Numbered from the stretch's first letter, positions 33,130-44,569 are shown. The stretch: DNA of 64,000 nt from Megascapheus bottae (GCA_024803745.1 JANJXV010000128.1:1882001-1946000), one strand, 5' to 3'. A program made the numbers and translations. The notes: generated from the sequence alone by a model not told the origin.

Positions 33130-33640
33130 AACCATGTGACTGAAAACATGGAACCAAGATGCCCTACTGCAGATGAATGGATACAGAAAATGTGGTATAT
33201 ATACACAATGGAATTCTACATAGCCAACAGACAAGATAAAATAATGGCATTTGCAGGGAAGTGGATGAATCTAGAGCGAATCATGTTGAGTGAGACAAGT
33301 CAAGACCTAAGGAACAAAAGGCACATGATATCCTTAATATGTGGCTATTAAATCCAAAGAGTACAAGAGCGAGGACTCAATATTTAGCTACCCAAAGCTA
33401 TGGACATGGTCCTGGAGATATAAACATAACTACATAGACATAAAAATCGATAATAGGCTAGATGCTCTATATACATGTTTTACTACAGAGATTGATATGT
33501 ATCTATGACATACAAACCCTCAGCTTAAGTGCCAGTGATTTTATATAGAGATTCCCTTCTTTTTAATAGTTATTTATTAAACAGGACATTTGAAATATGA
33601 TGTAAAAATCAATGTTCATAAAATCTTTTTTAAAAAAAAA
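33130..33640 (+). mobile_element. L1 ORF2 end and 3' UTR
   Basis: RCPTADEWIQKMWYIYTMEFY near 33160-33230 is the ORF2 C-terminal block, followed by a 3' UTR resembling the complement of 2090-2420. An older lineage than the full-length L1. Confidence 0.8.
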
Positions 33641-33751
33641 CCATTGAGCCTTATTACAAAAACAGAAAAGTGTAGCAGAAGGCTGTAGATTTGAGTACTA
33701 GCAAAAGATATGTGCTTATTGTATATTTTTTTAATATCTACTTAATAATAC

Positions 33752-33936
33752 GGGCCGGAAGTTTAGCCTAGTGGTAGAGTGCTTGCCTAGCATGCACGAA
33801 GACCGTGGTACAATTCCTCAGTACTACATACATAGAAAACAGCCAGAAATGGTGCTGTGGACTCAAGTGGTAGAGCTCTAGCCTTGAGAAAGCCCAAGGA
33901 CAGTGCCCACGCCCTTAGTTCAAGGCCCAAGACTGG

Positions 33937-33937
<1 letters not shown>
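33752..33937 (+). mobile_element. Dimeric tRNA-derived SINE
   Basis: GGGCCGGAAGTTTAGCC to CCAAGACTGGC. Its tail has become a TA microsatellite. Confidence 0.9.

Positions 33938-33981
<44 letters not shown>
33938..33981. repeat. (TA)n microsatellite
   Basis: About 44 bp of uninterrupted TA at the SINE tail. Confidence 0.95.
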
Positions 33982-33985
<4 letters not shown>

Positions 33986-34078
33986 CCATAGAATCACAGA
34001 GCTCCCCTAAGAGCTTAGAAGAGCACAAGGTTGGCATAGGCAAGGGTGTAAAAAGGTGGAATGGGACAGTGAGTATTG

Positions 34079-34777
34079 TGCCCAGAAACTTGAAGCCCCT
34101 CCCTGATAGCCAGACCAAAGATCAATGCAAATTGCAATGAGTCGTTTATTGACGAGCTCGAGCACGGGTCTCTGCGCACTGATAGTCGAGTGCAGACCAG
34201 AGGCCCCGAGCACAAGATTGCAGCCCCTTTTATACATTTTTTGGTGGGGGGAAGGCCCCAGCAAGTAATAGCAACAAATCAATATGCCACGCAGGAAATT
34301 TATACTATAATTCCATTAAATGATGGGTGCAATACAAAGCAGGAAAGGGGTCGTGGCTAATCACTGGTCAGTCTAGCTGGCTGTCATTTTAGGAGGATGG
34401 TTTTAGGCCAGATATGAGTCTAGGGGGATCTCCATGGTAACGGACTTGTGATTGGTTGACATCTGCCCTAGTTTGCTGGCCCTTACAAGTCCAGCCTTGT
34501 AGGTACCAGATGGCTGCTATCTCTAGCTCCCGGTTTGGAATGTGTATACTCCTTACTACAGTGTAGCTCAGTCTGGGAACCAAGGACAAATGGGTGGTTG
34601 TGGATTAGCCACAAGGACAGCAGTTGCATTTCTCAGGCTTTTAGCAAGCAGATGTACAGAAGCAGAAAGGCAAGTTAAGGAAATACAAGTATAACCATCC
34701 AAATGAGTACAAGTATAAAAATACAAATGGCTAACATAGGTTTATAGAAAATATATAGATATTTTCTATGCTCCTCA
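34079..34777 (-). mobile_element. LTR, minus orientation
   Basis: About 700 bp, TG...CA ends on the minus strand, aligned along its whole length with the LTR at 60458-61160. On its own strand AATAAA lies in the GACGAGCTCGAG... region (complement near 34140-34165), with a TATA-like TATAAAAGG (complement near 34228). No internal retroviral sequence recognised beside it, so probably solo. Confidence 0.75.
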
Positions 34778-34789
34778 TGAGGAGATATT

Positions 34790-35510
34790 AGGGACATGAA
34801 AAGTGGCTATCATTTCTGCCACCCCCTTCTCAATCTCCTAGCACTGACCTGTCTGCAAGCATGGCTCTACATACTGAAACAAAGCCACACTTACTTGTAA
34901 ATGGGGATCCATATCCAAACTCAGTGAATTTGGCTCCATGAAGGCTACCAATTGCAGTTTGGCAAGTCAGGGGACTCTGAGGCTGAGCTGGCTTGCAAGG
35001 CACCATGGCCCAATGTCAGTTGAGGCAAAGAGATGACCTCTCCCTTCCCTCTTTGTCCCCCTCCCCCCTGCATCATTTTTAGCATCACCAAGGGGCCTGC
35101 CCCTGTTTCTGCCACCACCTCCCAAGGGACTGTGGACAATGATGTCACCAAGTAGCTCTTGGACACCTGTCCCTCTATGACTCTACCAGGGATGGGGTTT
35201 GAATGGATGTGGTCAGTTCTCACTGGGGCTCAGGCTCACAGCAGAGGAAGCATCTCACTTCCCCCTCATGCCAGCAGAGTCCTCGATGCCACTGTGAGTG
35301 TGGCAAGCACCCTTCTTCCGACTTCCCTTCTCCTCAGCTTCCCTGAGGATTGGGAGACTTTGCTTTCTTGAGGCTTCAGCCACACGTCCCTTTTCTGTGT
35401 CTTCACCATCAGATCTGGTCCAAGGCTGCACTTGCTGGTGGCATGGGCTTTGAGTACCAGCCTGATGGCAGCTAAATTGCCAGCCCATATTAAGTATATT
35501 TTAAAAAATA
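34790..35510. other. Mostly unique sequence with module M3
   Basis: No SINE or L1 seen. 35160-35265 (CCTGTCCCTC, then GGATGTGGTCAGTTCTCACTGGGGCTCAGG) resembles 63600-63690 and the complement of 47715-47765. Open frames on both strands are short, so coding status is undecided. Confidence 0.4.
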
Positions 35511-35596
35511 TCCATTAAGCCCATTTTAACCCCTTCCTGCAGTTTCTGAGAGGCTGAAGATTTGTCAAGACGCAAAAACCCTTGGGGTTGCATTAT

Positions 35597-35704
35597 GCTG
35601 TGGCAAAAGCTGCTTCTCTGTGCTTCTTCTGGATTGGTCCTTGAGATCCATCTTGGCTACTAGAATCTGCCAGCCATTGGGGAAGCTCTCAACAATGGAG
35701 GAGT
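35597..35704 (-). other. Possible unidentified exon
   Basis: On the minus strand a pyrimidine tract ending TTCTCCCAG at about 35705 is followed by an open stretch reading SSIVESFPNGWQILVAKMDL. This looks like an acceptor plus exon, in sequence that carries no repeat. I do not recognise the protein, and a pseudogene exon is equally possible. Confidence 0.2.
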
Positions 35705-36114
35705 CCTGGGAGAAGCAGAAAGAGAGACAGGGATGAGAGAGGAGTTCCATGAGGAGTTGTGAGAGTGGAGTTGTGTAGAGAGGCCTGCAGAGGGTGGGAA
35801 GCCTGCAGAGAAAGAAAGAGCATGAAGATTTCAGGGCACTGGGGCCAGAACCACAGTGGGGAGACCAGCCTGTGGAAAGGACACTTTAGCAACTCACCCC
35901 TTCAGAAGTTGTAGCTGCTTTTAGTTGTAAGGCAGCTGCACATTGAATAATCAATTTCTTTTGTCATTATATTAGTGCCTGGAAGAATAAGAAATAAGAA
36001 GGCACAGCCTATAAGAAGGTAGATAACATGACAGGAATTACCAAACATTTCTCTTTAGGTTTATAACTCTAACCCCTCTAAATGTTACCCAGACAAGAAA
36101 GTACAATAAAAATA

Positions 36115-36995
36115 TTTTTTTAAAAAAGAAGAAAGGAAAATAATCCTATATACCATATACCAGATAACAAAGTCAAATACAGCAACAACATGGGATAAAC
36201 TATAAAGGGGAGAAACAAGAGAAAAGAAATAATTTCACATAGTACACTAATAAAGCAATGACAAAGACCAGCCTCTTCTTTCCATATCCTAGAGTTCATT
36301 TCACTTAACCTCATTCTATATGACCATATGTACATAGATTTTTGAGCTATTGTGATCCTCTGCTAGGAGAATCCTAGATGTGTACTAATTTTTACAAATG
36401 AGGGAAACCTTGGAGTCTATGTTCTTTTGGGTCTGGCTTATTTCACTTTATATGATTTTTTTCCAAGCCTTTCCATTTTTCTACGAATGGGATGATGTCA
36501 TTCTTTCTGATGGCAGCATAGAATTTATTGTGTACAAATGCCACAACTTCTTGAGCCACTCATCTACTGAGGGGAATCTGGGTTGGTTCCATATCTGAAC
36601 AATGGTAAATAGTGCTGCAGTGAACATTGTTGTGCTAGTAGCTTTAATATGAACTTGTTTCTGGGCATTTTTGTAAATGCCCAAGAGTGGGATTGCTGGG
36701 TCATAGGGAAGCTCTATGTTTAGTCTTTTGAGGAATCTCCATACTGTTTTGCAGAGTGATTGAAACAGCTTATATTCCCACCGACAGTGTAGAAGTCTTC
36801 CCTTATGGCAAACATCTGTTATTAGATTTATTGATCATGGCCATTCTAACTGGATTGAGGCGGAATCTCACAGTTATTTTTATTTGCATTTCTTTTATGG
36901 CCAGTGATTTCAAGAATTTTGTCGTGTTTCTATTGGCCATTCTTATTTTCTCTTTAGAGAAATCTCTCATTGAGTCTTTTGCCCACCTAAAGAAT
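36115..36995 (-). mobile_element. L1 3' end, minus orientation
   Basis: 3' UTR (36115-36400), then ORF2 C-terminus (RFPSVDEWLKKLWHLYTINS block near 36540, and further upstream ORF2 sequence to 36995), with frameshifts. Confidence 0.85.
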
Positions 36996-37144
36996 TCATC
37001 CCAAGCACAAATTAGGGAAAAATTATATATATATATATATGTGTATATTCACATATATAAAGTCTTGGAAAGAAAAATGCATGAAACAAAAGTTGGTTTT
37101 CTATAAATGAGAAAAGGATTGGGGGCATAAGAATTGATTGACTA

Positions 37145-37340
37145 GGCTGGGAGTTTGGCCTAGTGGTAAAAGTGCTTGTGTAGCATGCACGAAGAACTGG
37201 GTTCAATTCCTTGGTACCATATACATAGAAAAAAGCCAGAAGTGGTGCTGTGGCTCAAGTGGTAGAGCTCTAGCTGTGAGAAAATCCAAGGACATTGCTC
37301 AGGCCCTGAGCTCAAGCCCAGGACTAGCAAAAAAAAAAAG
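37145..37340 (+). mobile_element. Dimeric tRNA-derived SINE
   Basis: GGCTGGGAGTTTGGCC to CCCAGGACTAGCA plus A tail. Confidence 0.9.
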
Positions 37341-37370
37341 TTGATTTAAATGTTTGTTTGAAAAATAAAG

Positions 37371-37376
<6 letters not shown>

Positions 37377-37426
<50 letters not shown>
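37377..37426. repeat. (GA)n microsatellite
   Basis: About 50 bp of uninterrupted GA. Confidence 0.95.
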
Positions 37427-37428
<2 letters not shown>

Positions 37429-37870
37429 ACTGACTGAAGGTCCAGTACGTGGCTGATGTCTTAAATGTAAAGAAAAACCTTTTTAGTAAAAGTAGTAATG
37501 TCAGTGTGTAATAAGTTGGCTGTGATTGACATAAGATCAAGATCAATCTACTATAAAACCAACATCTCATCTTTTACGACCATTTCATGTAGGTTCTTTT
37601 TTCCCTCCTCATTGATTGACACGAACAGCCTCGCAATAATATGAGACAGGTATTAATAGTCGACAAAACTGCCTTTTGTTGATATATTTAAAAATTAAAA
37701 ATTTTTCAAAGGAGGAATTTGAAATAAAAAGGTTAATCTGTATGATATCATCGGGTTCCATTTTAATCTACTATTAGATACAGTTTGGGAGGAGTAAAAT
37801 TCTTCTGAGATTCTAAGTCTATTAAGCCTGGATTGTTGGAATCTGATTCTTACACATACACAAAATCAAT
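37427..37870. other. AT-rich sequence, nothing recognised
   Basis: No gene or repeat assignment possible by eye. Confidence 0.3.
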
Positions 37871-37872
37871 GC

Positions 37873-38312
37873 CAGTTTAGGCGGCTTCACCTTTAATCCT
37901 AGTTACTCAGGAGGCTGAGATCTGAGGATCATTGTTCAAAGTCAGCCCGGTACAAAAGTCCAAGAGATTCTTATCTCCTGGCGGGAGTTTGGCCTACTGG
38001 TAGAGTACTTGCCTAGCATGCACAAAGACACAGCTTTGATTCCTTGGTACCACATACATAGAAAAAAAAGCCAGAAGTGGTGCCAAGGCTCAAGTGGTAG
38101 AGCTCTAGTCTTGAGAAAGCCCAAGGACAGTGCTCAGGCCCTGAGTTCAAGCCCAGGACTGGCAAAACAAAACAAAAAAACATTCTTATCTCCAACTAAC
38201 CACCAGAAAACAGGAAGTGACCATGTGGCTGAAGGATTAGGGTGGTAGCTTTGAGCTGAAGAGCTCAGGGACAGCACCCAAGGCCAGAGTTCAAGTCTCA
38301 CCACAACAAAAG
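37873..38312 (+). mobile_element. Composite SINE interrupted by a dimeric SINE
   Basis: The left part (37873-37977) and right part (about 38180-38312) form one 7SL-plus-ID composite element. The TTCTTATCTCC at the break is repeated on both sides of the inserted dimeric SINE, which shows the order of insertion. Confidence 0.85.
37978..38177 (+). mobile_element. Dimeric tRNA-derived SINE nested in a composite SINE
   Basis: GGCGGGAGTTTGGCC to CCCAGGACTGGCAAAAC with A tail. Duplication ATTCTTATCTCC on both sides. Confidence 0.9.
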
Positions 38313-39200
38313 AAAAAAAGTATGCAATTTGACTTAAAAGGTGCTAACTCAGACTGTAAAATAAACTGGCAGCATAACATTCCAGGCCATCTACAAAGAA
38401 ATGAATGGAGAATACAATTGTTCCTAAACAAAGAAAGCATACTGAAGTCAGGATAAAATTACTTAGCAAGATGATGTAATCTCAGAGAATGAAAGAACTT
38501 GGGCCTTGAATTCATATTCCAACATGAGTGCTTGCATTTCAGCTTCATAGAGGATCTTTGTATTTATTCGTCCTTAACCAAGACTGGATTTGTCAAAGCA
38601 AAATGATTTGGCATTGGCTGGTCTTTATGGAGGAAAGCCATATGAAGTTGTGGCATATTGAGAGAATGGGACGTTTCTTACTTAGTAATTTGTCCCAACA
38701 GAATACAAAAAGGAGGAAATATTATCTACACACACAGGACAGCCTTCTGCTGTAAACTACTACTGATATGGCTGTAGTAGCACCTTTTATTCGGCACTCG
38801 TAGTAGGAGAGAACGTAGTAGCCTTGTTTGTATTTTCAACAAAATGAAAAATGACACAGCTGTGATTTGGATAGAAATAAATCAGGAAATGAAGCTGTTT
38901 GCTATTTAATCATTTGAGAATGTGAACAAATTAAAATGATTGTGCTGCTGCCTTAATAGAATTGACAGTTCTCAAAAAAAAACTTCAGAACCAGTTAGAT
39001 CGGCTCAAAAGAGGAGTTGGGTAAATTAAAATACAGTCCAAACTGGGTGATCCCCGAATGGCTTTGCTCAATTTTAGTCTCTTCTGGTCCCAACTTTCCA
39101 TCTGGGGCATCATTCTGGTATTTGTTCTTATTTCAGTATATAGCTTTTAGTGTCCAGTGCATGCTGGCTCAAACAGAAATAAAAATTATGCTTTCGCCAA
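38313..39200. other. Unique-looking AT-rich sequence
   Basis: No recognised gene. The 75-codon open frame at 38528-38755 has no family features I know. Confidence 0.3.
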
Positions 39201-39214
39201 TAACATGAAAGGGG

Positions 39215-39715
39215 GAAATCGTGAGAGCACAAAAAACGCAGTCTTTGAGACACCCAAAGAATTGGGAGTTCGAATAGCCCTCTCGCCAATAGCTTTCAGA
39301 ACTCAGAGTTTCCCAGGAAGGTGAATCACTACTGGCTTAAGGGGAATTTAGATTTCTATCTTGAGTGTAAACTACATGATATACTGTATGGAAGCCTGAG
39401 GGTAGACTGAGGTTTATGCAAATTTTAAGCTGTTTACAGTTCAGCTCTAGTTTCAGAAATAAGGATGGTATCTATCGATTGTATACAAAATCTCAGCTCA
39501 TTTTGAAGTCTATACCTTATTTTTGCTCATAGTTCCCTATGCGATTGAATGAATGAATGAATGAATGAATGAATGAATGAATGCATTCCTTGGTGAATGG
39601 AACCTTGAGCTCTGAAGATGGTGCAAAACTAGAAACAGGTACCCCGGTATCCAAAACCTCATTTCCACTGCCTAATCTTCATTAGCACATGGCTTGCAGG
39701 TGAAGCAGGTAAAGG
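39215..39715 (+). mobile_element. LTR-like repeat, second copy
   Basis: Partner of 31958-32780. A TGAA tetranucleotide expansion (39546-39583) stands where the partner has its AATAAA region. Confidence 0.5.
39546..39583. repeat. (TGAA)n microsatellite
   Basis: Nine or so perfect GAAT/TGAA units. Confidence 0.95.
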
Positions 39716-40224
39716 GAAAGGAGGAGGGTTGCAATATGTACTTTTCTTCCTGCTTCTCTCCCTCTCTCCCTTCCTCCCTCCCACATTTCCTCCCTGTATA
39801 ACTTCCTTCCTTCTTTAATTCCATCCAGATTTTGATTTTATGCTAAATCGGCACTGGTATTCTGAGATGTGTACCTGCAATGCTTTTTTTCAAGGCTAGA
39901 ATTCTACCACCCAAGCCACAAACTAAATTACCAAATCCTAGATAGTCACACAGATTTCTTTTTTTTTTTTTTTTTTGCTTGTTTGGTTTTCATTGAGACC
40001 CTCAGATTTCGAACTTCATGAATGGCTAGGTTTCAGGGAATCCTAGAAGTTTTTCTTGAAGGTAATTCTCTTACATATATTCTTGCCTGCATGGCTTTTA
40101 ACAGAGATCCTCAGATCTAAGACTCCAGACAAAATTTACAGGCATGGGGCGCTGGAATCAGGTGTGAGTATTTCTCACTTGCTTTTTGTCTTGGATTTTT
40201 CTGGTGGACTTGGAAGGGGCCTGA

Positions 40225-41000
40225 AGTGAATAGATCTTTCAGAAGTATAAGGAGTCTGTTATCTTCATTTTGAAGGCACATTTGATCAAATGTGGGCTTT
40301 CTAATTCCATATGAATGTGACATGCCATTGTCATTGATGGAGGATAGAATTCCAGTTTGTGTAATCACCATAATTCTTTCATCCACTGAGGGGTATCAGG
40401 GTTGATTCCATATCCTTGTAATGGTAAACGATGCTGCAATAAGTACAGCTGTCCTGTGTCTTCAATGTGGCCTAGTATTTGCCAGGACCTTTTGGTAAAA
40501 AAATTGTCTTTCTTCCATCTGTGTTTCTAGCTCCCTTATGAAATGTCAGCTCAAGTCCTGTGCATTGATTTCTGATTCTGTTATTTTATTCCAGTATTCT
40601 TCCGGTCTATTTTTGTGCCAGTACCAAGCTGATTTTATTACTGTAGCTTTGAAACAGAGTTTGAGACTTAGTATTGATATTGCACCATCACTGACTTTTC
40701 TCTAAGGAATATTTTTTGCTATGCTGACTCTCTGATTATTTCCTATGAGTTTTGGGATGGCTTCTATATTATTGAAGAATATTGTTGAGATTTTGATGGA
40801 ATTGAATGAATGTATACATTGCTTTTTTGCAATAAAGCCATTTTGATGAGGTTAATCCTTCTAACTCTGAAGCATGAGAGCCCTTTCCATTTCCTTCAAT
40901 CTGCTTTAATTTCCTTTTTTAGGCTTTTAAATTGTCATCCTATAATTCCTCCATATCTTCAGTTAATTCCTAGGTCACACCTTTAATCCTATCACTTCTG
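40225..41000 (-). mobile_element. Antisense L1 ORF2 remnant abutting copy 3
   Basis: Long version of the remnant: GGGGTATCAGGGTTGATTCC, CCAGTACCAAGCTGATTTT, TTTCCATTTCCTTCAATCTG, CAGTTAATTCCTAGGTCAC. Matches, in reverse complement, 51240-51900 and 59935-60410 (beside copies 5 and 6), and in direct orientation 3330-4740 (beside copy 1). Confidence 0.8.
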
Positions 41001-41044
41001 GTCAAAACCACTGTTTGAATTCATCTCAAGGTTAGCAGCTCATG

Positions 41045-41135
41045 AAGGGATGATTGGTGTGGCTCAGAAATCTCATCATAAGCTGCCCTTGGATTGGTAG
41101 ATACGCCATGGTAGGGATAGGGTTGGGTTATAAAG
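41045..41135 (+). promoter_or_regulatory. Core promoter of PRAME-like copy 3
   Basis: TATAAAG at 41129-41135, ATTGG near 41092 and near 41052, and the GGTGTGGCTC box. Leader of 120 bp from TATA to ATG. The ATG context is strong (G at -3, G at +4). Confidence 0.6.
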
Positions 41136-41248
41136 ATGCCAAGAGGCCAGAGAAGAACAGCAGATTCCTGGAGCCTGCAGTTAGAAGCTGTTCCTTCCTG
41201 CTGGGATTCAGAGAGGCCCGCACAGCTGTCCACATCTGGTCCATCGAG

Positions 41249-42715
41249 ATGGACCTCAGCACCCCACCATCGCTCCAGCGTCTGGCCATGCAGAGTCTGC
41301 TGAGCAACCAGTCCCTGGCCACCTCTGCCCTAGAGGATCTACCAGTGCTGCTGTTTCCTCCCCTCTTCCTGGAGGCATATGCCACAGGACTCACAGAGGT
41401 GCTGAAAGCCATGGTTCAGGCCTGGCCCTTCTACTGCCTTCCCCTGGGGGACCTAGAAGAGCCACCTGACCTGAACACCTTCAAGGCTGTCTTGGATGGA
41501 CTTGATCTGCTACTGGCCAAGAAGGAGCGCTGCAGTCACTGCAAACTACAAGTGCTTGATCTGCGGAGTGAGCACCCAGATATCTGGACATTGGGGTACC
41601 CCTCCATGGACAGAATCTTCTGTGTAAACAACCTGGCTGACAGCCATTCATGGATGATGGAAAAACATCCCTTGACCATTGCCTTTGACCTGATCATCGA
41701 AGAGAACTCCCATGATGAATTTCAAACCTACCTGCTCCAGTGGGCCAGGGACAGGAAAGAACGAGTCCAGCTCTGCCCGGAGAAGCTGCAGATTGAATCT
41801 AACCGCAGCTGGGAAGTCATTAATACTCTGTGTTCCGTGAGGCTGGACTCCATCCAGGAACTGATCCTGAGTCAATTGTTGCATCAAGGAACCATAAATG
41901 AGTTTGCTCCTCTCCTGAGTGTCATGAAGAACCTTCACATTGTCCACGTCTCCGTTACAAAGGCCACCTTCTTGATTTCCAGTCGCAGGTATTTACAGTA
42001 TTGGCACAAATTTGGGACATATCTAGGGCAGGTCCATCATCTCCAGGAACTACATGTACAAGAAGTGTTCTTTGTTCGTGGACAGCTTCCTGCCATATTC
42101 AGGAGTCTGAAACCATTAAAAACCTTGTCTCTGAGTTCATGTAGGCTGGAGGAAAGAGATCTGAGGTTTTTGTCCAGGTGTCTCTGTACCAAGCAGCTCA
42201 AACACCTGCGTCTGAGCCAAATACGCCTGAGACTCTTCAGTCAGGAATCCCTGAGCGACCTCCTGGAACATATGGCCGGCACCCTGCAGAACCTGGTTCT
42301 GGAGGGCTGTCTTATCACGGATGCCCAGATCTTGGCCCTCCTGCCCACTCTGAGCCAGTGCTCCCAGCTCAGCTTCTTCAGTTTGTATGGAAGCCCAGTC
42401 TGCATGGATACCCTGAAGAATCTTTTTAGCCACACAGGTCGGATGATGCATTTGAAGCGAGTGATCTATCCTCTTCCTGTAGGGATCTATCACAATGAAG
42501 AATGGGACCAAGAAAACATCGACCCTGAGAGATTGGCCCAGAATTGGCCTGGCTTAAAAGAGGTATTGACAGACATGGGGATAGCCCGGAAGGTCCAGAT
42601 CTGTACCAAATTCTGTTTTGCCTGTCAAAGGTGTCTATTGTATAGCCTAGGGCCTGATGGTTGCTGGAAAGCTACAGAAGAGAATCTTCTTGCTCTTTCT
42701 GCTTTGCCTATGTAG
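41249..42715 (+). CDS. PRAME-like leucine-rich repeat protein, intronless, copy 3
   Basis: 488 residues, open throughout. The first ~75 residues differ from copy 1 at only a few positions (MDLSTPPSLQRLAMQSLL, then AMVQAWPFYCLPLGDL). The rest differs much more: about residues 120-260 and the repeat region contain many replacements, including RRYLQYWHKFGTYLGQVHHLQELHV and CRLEERDLRFLSRCLCTKQL. The LRR part ends with [21 protein letters not shown]. The C-terminal tail has closely spaced cysteines (KFCFACQRCLLYSLGPDGC), a place where PRAME proteins usually have a Cys-rich tail. An in-frame upstream ATG at 41054 lies before the TATA box, so I rejected it. Presumed functional germline LRR protein; the partner is unknown. 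Confidence 0.87.
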   Translation: MDLSTPPSLQRLAMQSLLSNQSLATSALEDLPVLLFPPLFLEAYATGLTEVLKAMVQAWPFYCLPLGDLEEPPDLNTFKAVLDGLDLLLAKKERCSHCKLQVLDLRSEHPDIWTLGYPSMDRIFCVNNLADSHSWMMEKHPLTIAFDLIIEENSHDEFQTYLLQWARDRKERVQLCPEKLQIESNRSWEVINTLCSVRLDSIQELILSQLLHQGTINEFAPLLSVMKNLHIVHVSVTKATFLISSRRYLQYWHKFGTYLGQVHHLQELHVQEVFFVRGQLPAIFRSLKPLKTLSLSSCRLEERDLRFLSRCLCTKQLKHLRLSQIRLRLFSQESLSDLLEHMAGTLQNLVLEGCLITDAQILALLPTLSQCSQLSFFSLYGSPVCMDTLKNLFSHTGRMMHLKRVIYPLPVGIYHNEEWDQENIDPERLAQNWPGLKEVLTDMGIARKVQICTKFCFACQRCLLYSLGPDGCWKATEENLLALSALPM

Positions 42716-43100
42716 TCGAAGCACCTTTCTTGGAAACTCTTCTCAGCATCAGAAATGAAAGTGGGGAAATAAGTGCATTTGGGGGGACAATCTCCAAAGT
42801 TCACTGTAGAAGGAAAGCACGGGACATCTGGTCCTGAACTTTACAGTTCAATTGTATCTATGGAGCCCCAGGACTTTGAATATTCTTCTAATATAGGTAT
42901 TCTCTATATACACCATCAGAAATATGGAGAGGAATCAGCCTCGAAAGAATTGGAACATTATCTTGTTCTTGTTGTTGTTTTAAATGCTCGTGTGCAAACC
43001 CCTAATTTGTGAGAATACTCCTTACTATCTATACTGTACTGTCTCAACCAATAAAAATAAAAACAAAAGAAAATCATGTGTAGACACTTATCATTTCCCC
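42716..43100 (+). other. 3' UTR and poly(A) signals of copy 3
   Basis: Two AATAAA in tandem at 43050-43055 and 43056-43061, after the conserved TATCTATACTGTACTGT block. Confidence 0.6.
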
Positions 43101-43354
43101 ACAATAAAGAATGATGAGCATTGGCGATGGCTAGACTCCTACGTACTCAAGAAGTACAAGTCTGAGCACCACTGACCAGACTTGAACTTGACCCTAAATC
43201 CATGGGCCTTCCTAGAATCCAATGATTTGTGTGTTGTGTCTCAAGTGGTAGAGTCCTATCCTTGAGAAAATGCAGCTCGCCTCCAGCCCCCCAGGCCAGG
43301 ATTTCAAGGTTAAGTTCTTTAGTAAAGAAAAAGGAAAGGGTGGGGAAAAAAATG

Positions 43355-43465
43355 AAGGGAGGAAAGGCATCCAGGAAAGAAAGGATATAGGGTAGGATGG
43401 AGGGAGAAATGGGAAAGGGAGGGAAGAAAGAGAAGGAGGGAGGGAGAAAGGAGGGAGAGATAATT
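43355..43465. repeat. GGGA/GGAA-rich simple repeat
   Basis: Purine-rich tract also present, shorter, after copies 1 (about 7040-7130) and 2 (about 21730-21800). Confidence 0.7.
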
Positions 43466-43574
43466 TCCTGATGTCTCAGTAGATTCTGTCAGTTGGGCTG
43501 GCTGTTCTTGGGCCATATCCAGGCTCAGTCAGGTGGGCCATCTGATGGAATATCTTAAGCATGACACCTCTGAC

Positions 43575-43740
43575 TTGTGCTCCAGGGCAGAGCTCTGGTG
43601 ACTTGGGTTCTACCAGCTGTGGCTCTGGTGGCTCCAGCTCCACTGAGTCTGGCTCCCGCAGTGGCAGCTCCAGCTGATGTGTCCACGATGTTCTGGACTT
43701 TGCTGGCAGCTCTGGTGACCACTGGGACAAAGATGACAGA
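43575..43740. repeat. Degenerate GGCTCC/GGCTCTGGTGGC tract
   Basis: Same kind of tract as after copies 1 and 2, about 870 bp after the stop codon. Confidence 0.6.
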
Positions 43741-43836
43741 GCCTGAACATCCAGCTCTCCTCTTACCTGATCACACTGGATGTGTGACTACGAGAAGAAA
43801 TCTCCATCCTTTCTGAGAATTATCTGTTCAACTTTT

Positions 43837-44026
43837 TTTTTGCCAGTCCTGGGCTTGAGCTCAGGGCCTGAGCACTGTCCTTGGACTTTCTCAAGGCTAG
43901 AGCTCTACCACTTGAGCCTCAGCACCACTTCTGGCTTTTAGCTATGTATGTGGTACCGAGGAATCGAACCCAGGTCTTCATGCATGCCAGGCAAGCACTT
44001 TAACCACTAGGCCAAACTCCTGGCCC
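43837..44026 (-). mobile_element. Dimeric tRNA-derived SINE
   Basis: Full length. Perfect target duplication TCTGTTCAACTTTT at 43823-43836 and 44027-44040. Confidence 0.93.
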
Positions 44027-44040
44027 TCTGTTCAACTTTT

Positions 44041-44400
44041 GCTGTATACAGAGGTGACTTTGATAAGTTAAAGTCATCAGCAGTCAAAGTGTTTGGCTCT
44101 ATCTGTGTTCTAGGTTAAGTTGTATCTGTTTGATAAAGATGGGTGCTCCAGCATTTGTTGTATATGTAGAATTGTTATATCCTTGTTGTAAAGATGCTTT
44201 TATTACTATGTCATGTCCTTCTTAGGCTCTGCTCACTAACTTTTATTATAAGTCTATTTTGTGTGCTAGTCTGGCCTTTGCATGGAGGCTGTTTGCTTGA
44301 GAGATTTTATTCCAGCCTTTCACATTCAAAATATGTTTCTGTGGGTAATGTGTGTCTCCTGAAGACAGAAGATAAATTCACCTATTATTTAAGTGGGAGT
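44041..44400 (-). pseudogene. L1 ORF2 N-terminal remnant, minus orientation
   Basis: Corresponds to 26270-26590 of the full-length L1: AAGTTAAAGTCATC, TTCCAGCCTTTCACATTC, GTGTGTCTCCTGAAGACAG. Much decayed. Confidence 0.7.
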
Positions 44401-44569
44401 TAAGTCTCATTATTGACAGGTCTGAGAAGATTTTGATAATCCTTGCCACATTAGTCACCTAGTCATGGGTGATGCCTTGTTTCTTCTTATACTTGGTTCG
44501 GTGGTAAACGGCCACTTCTCTGCAGGCTTCAAGACTCCTATCTGCTTAGAATACACTGCTTAGAATAAG

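Noticed and set aside
38528..38755. 75-codon open frame in unique sequence
   Set aside because: No family features, no conserved counterpart in the window; expected by chance in sequence of this length.
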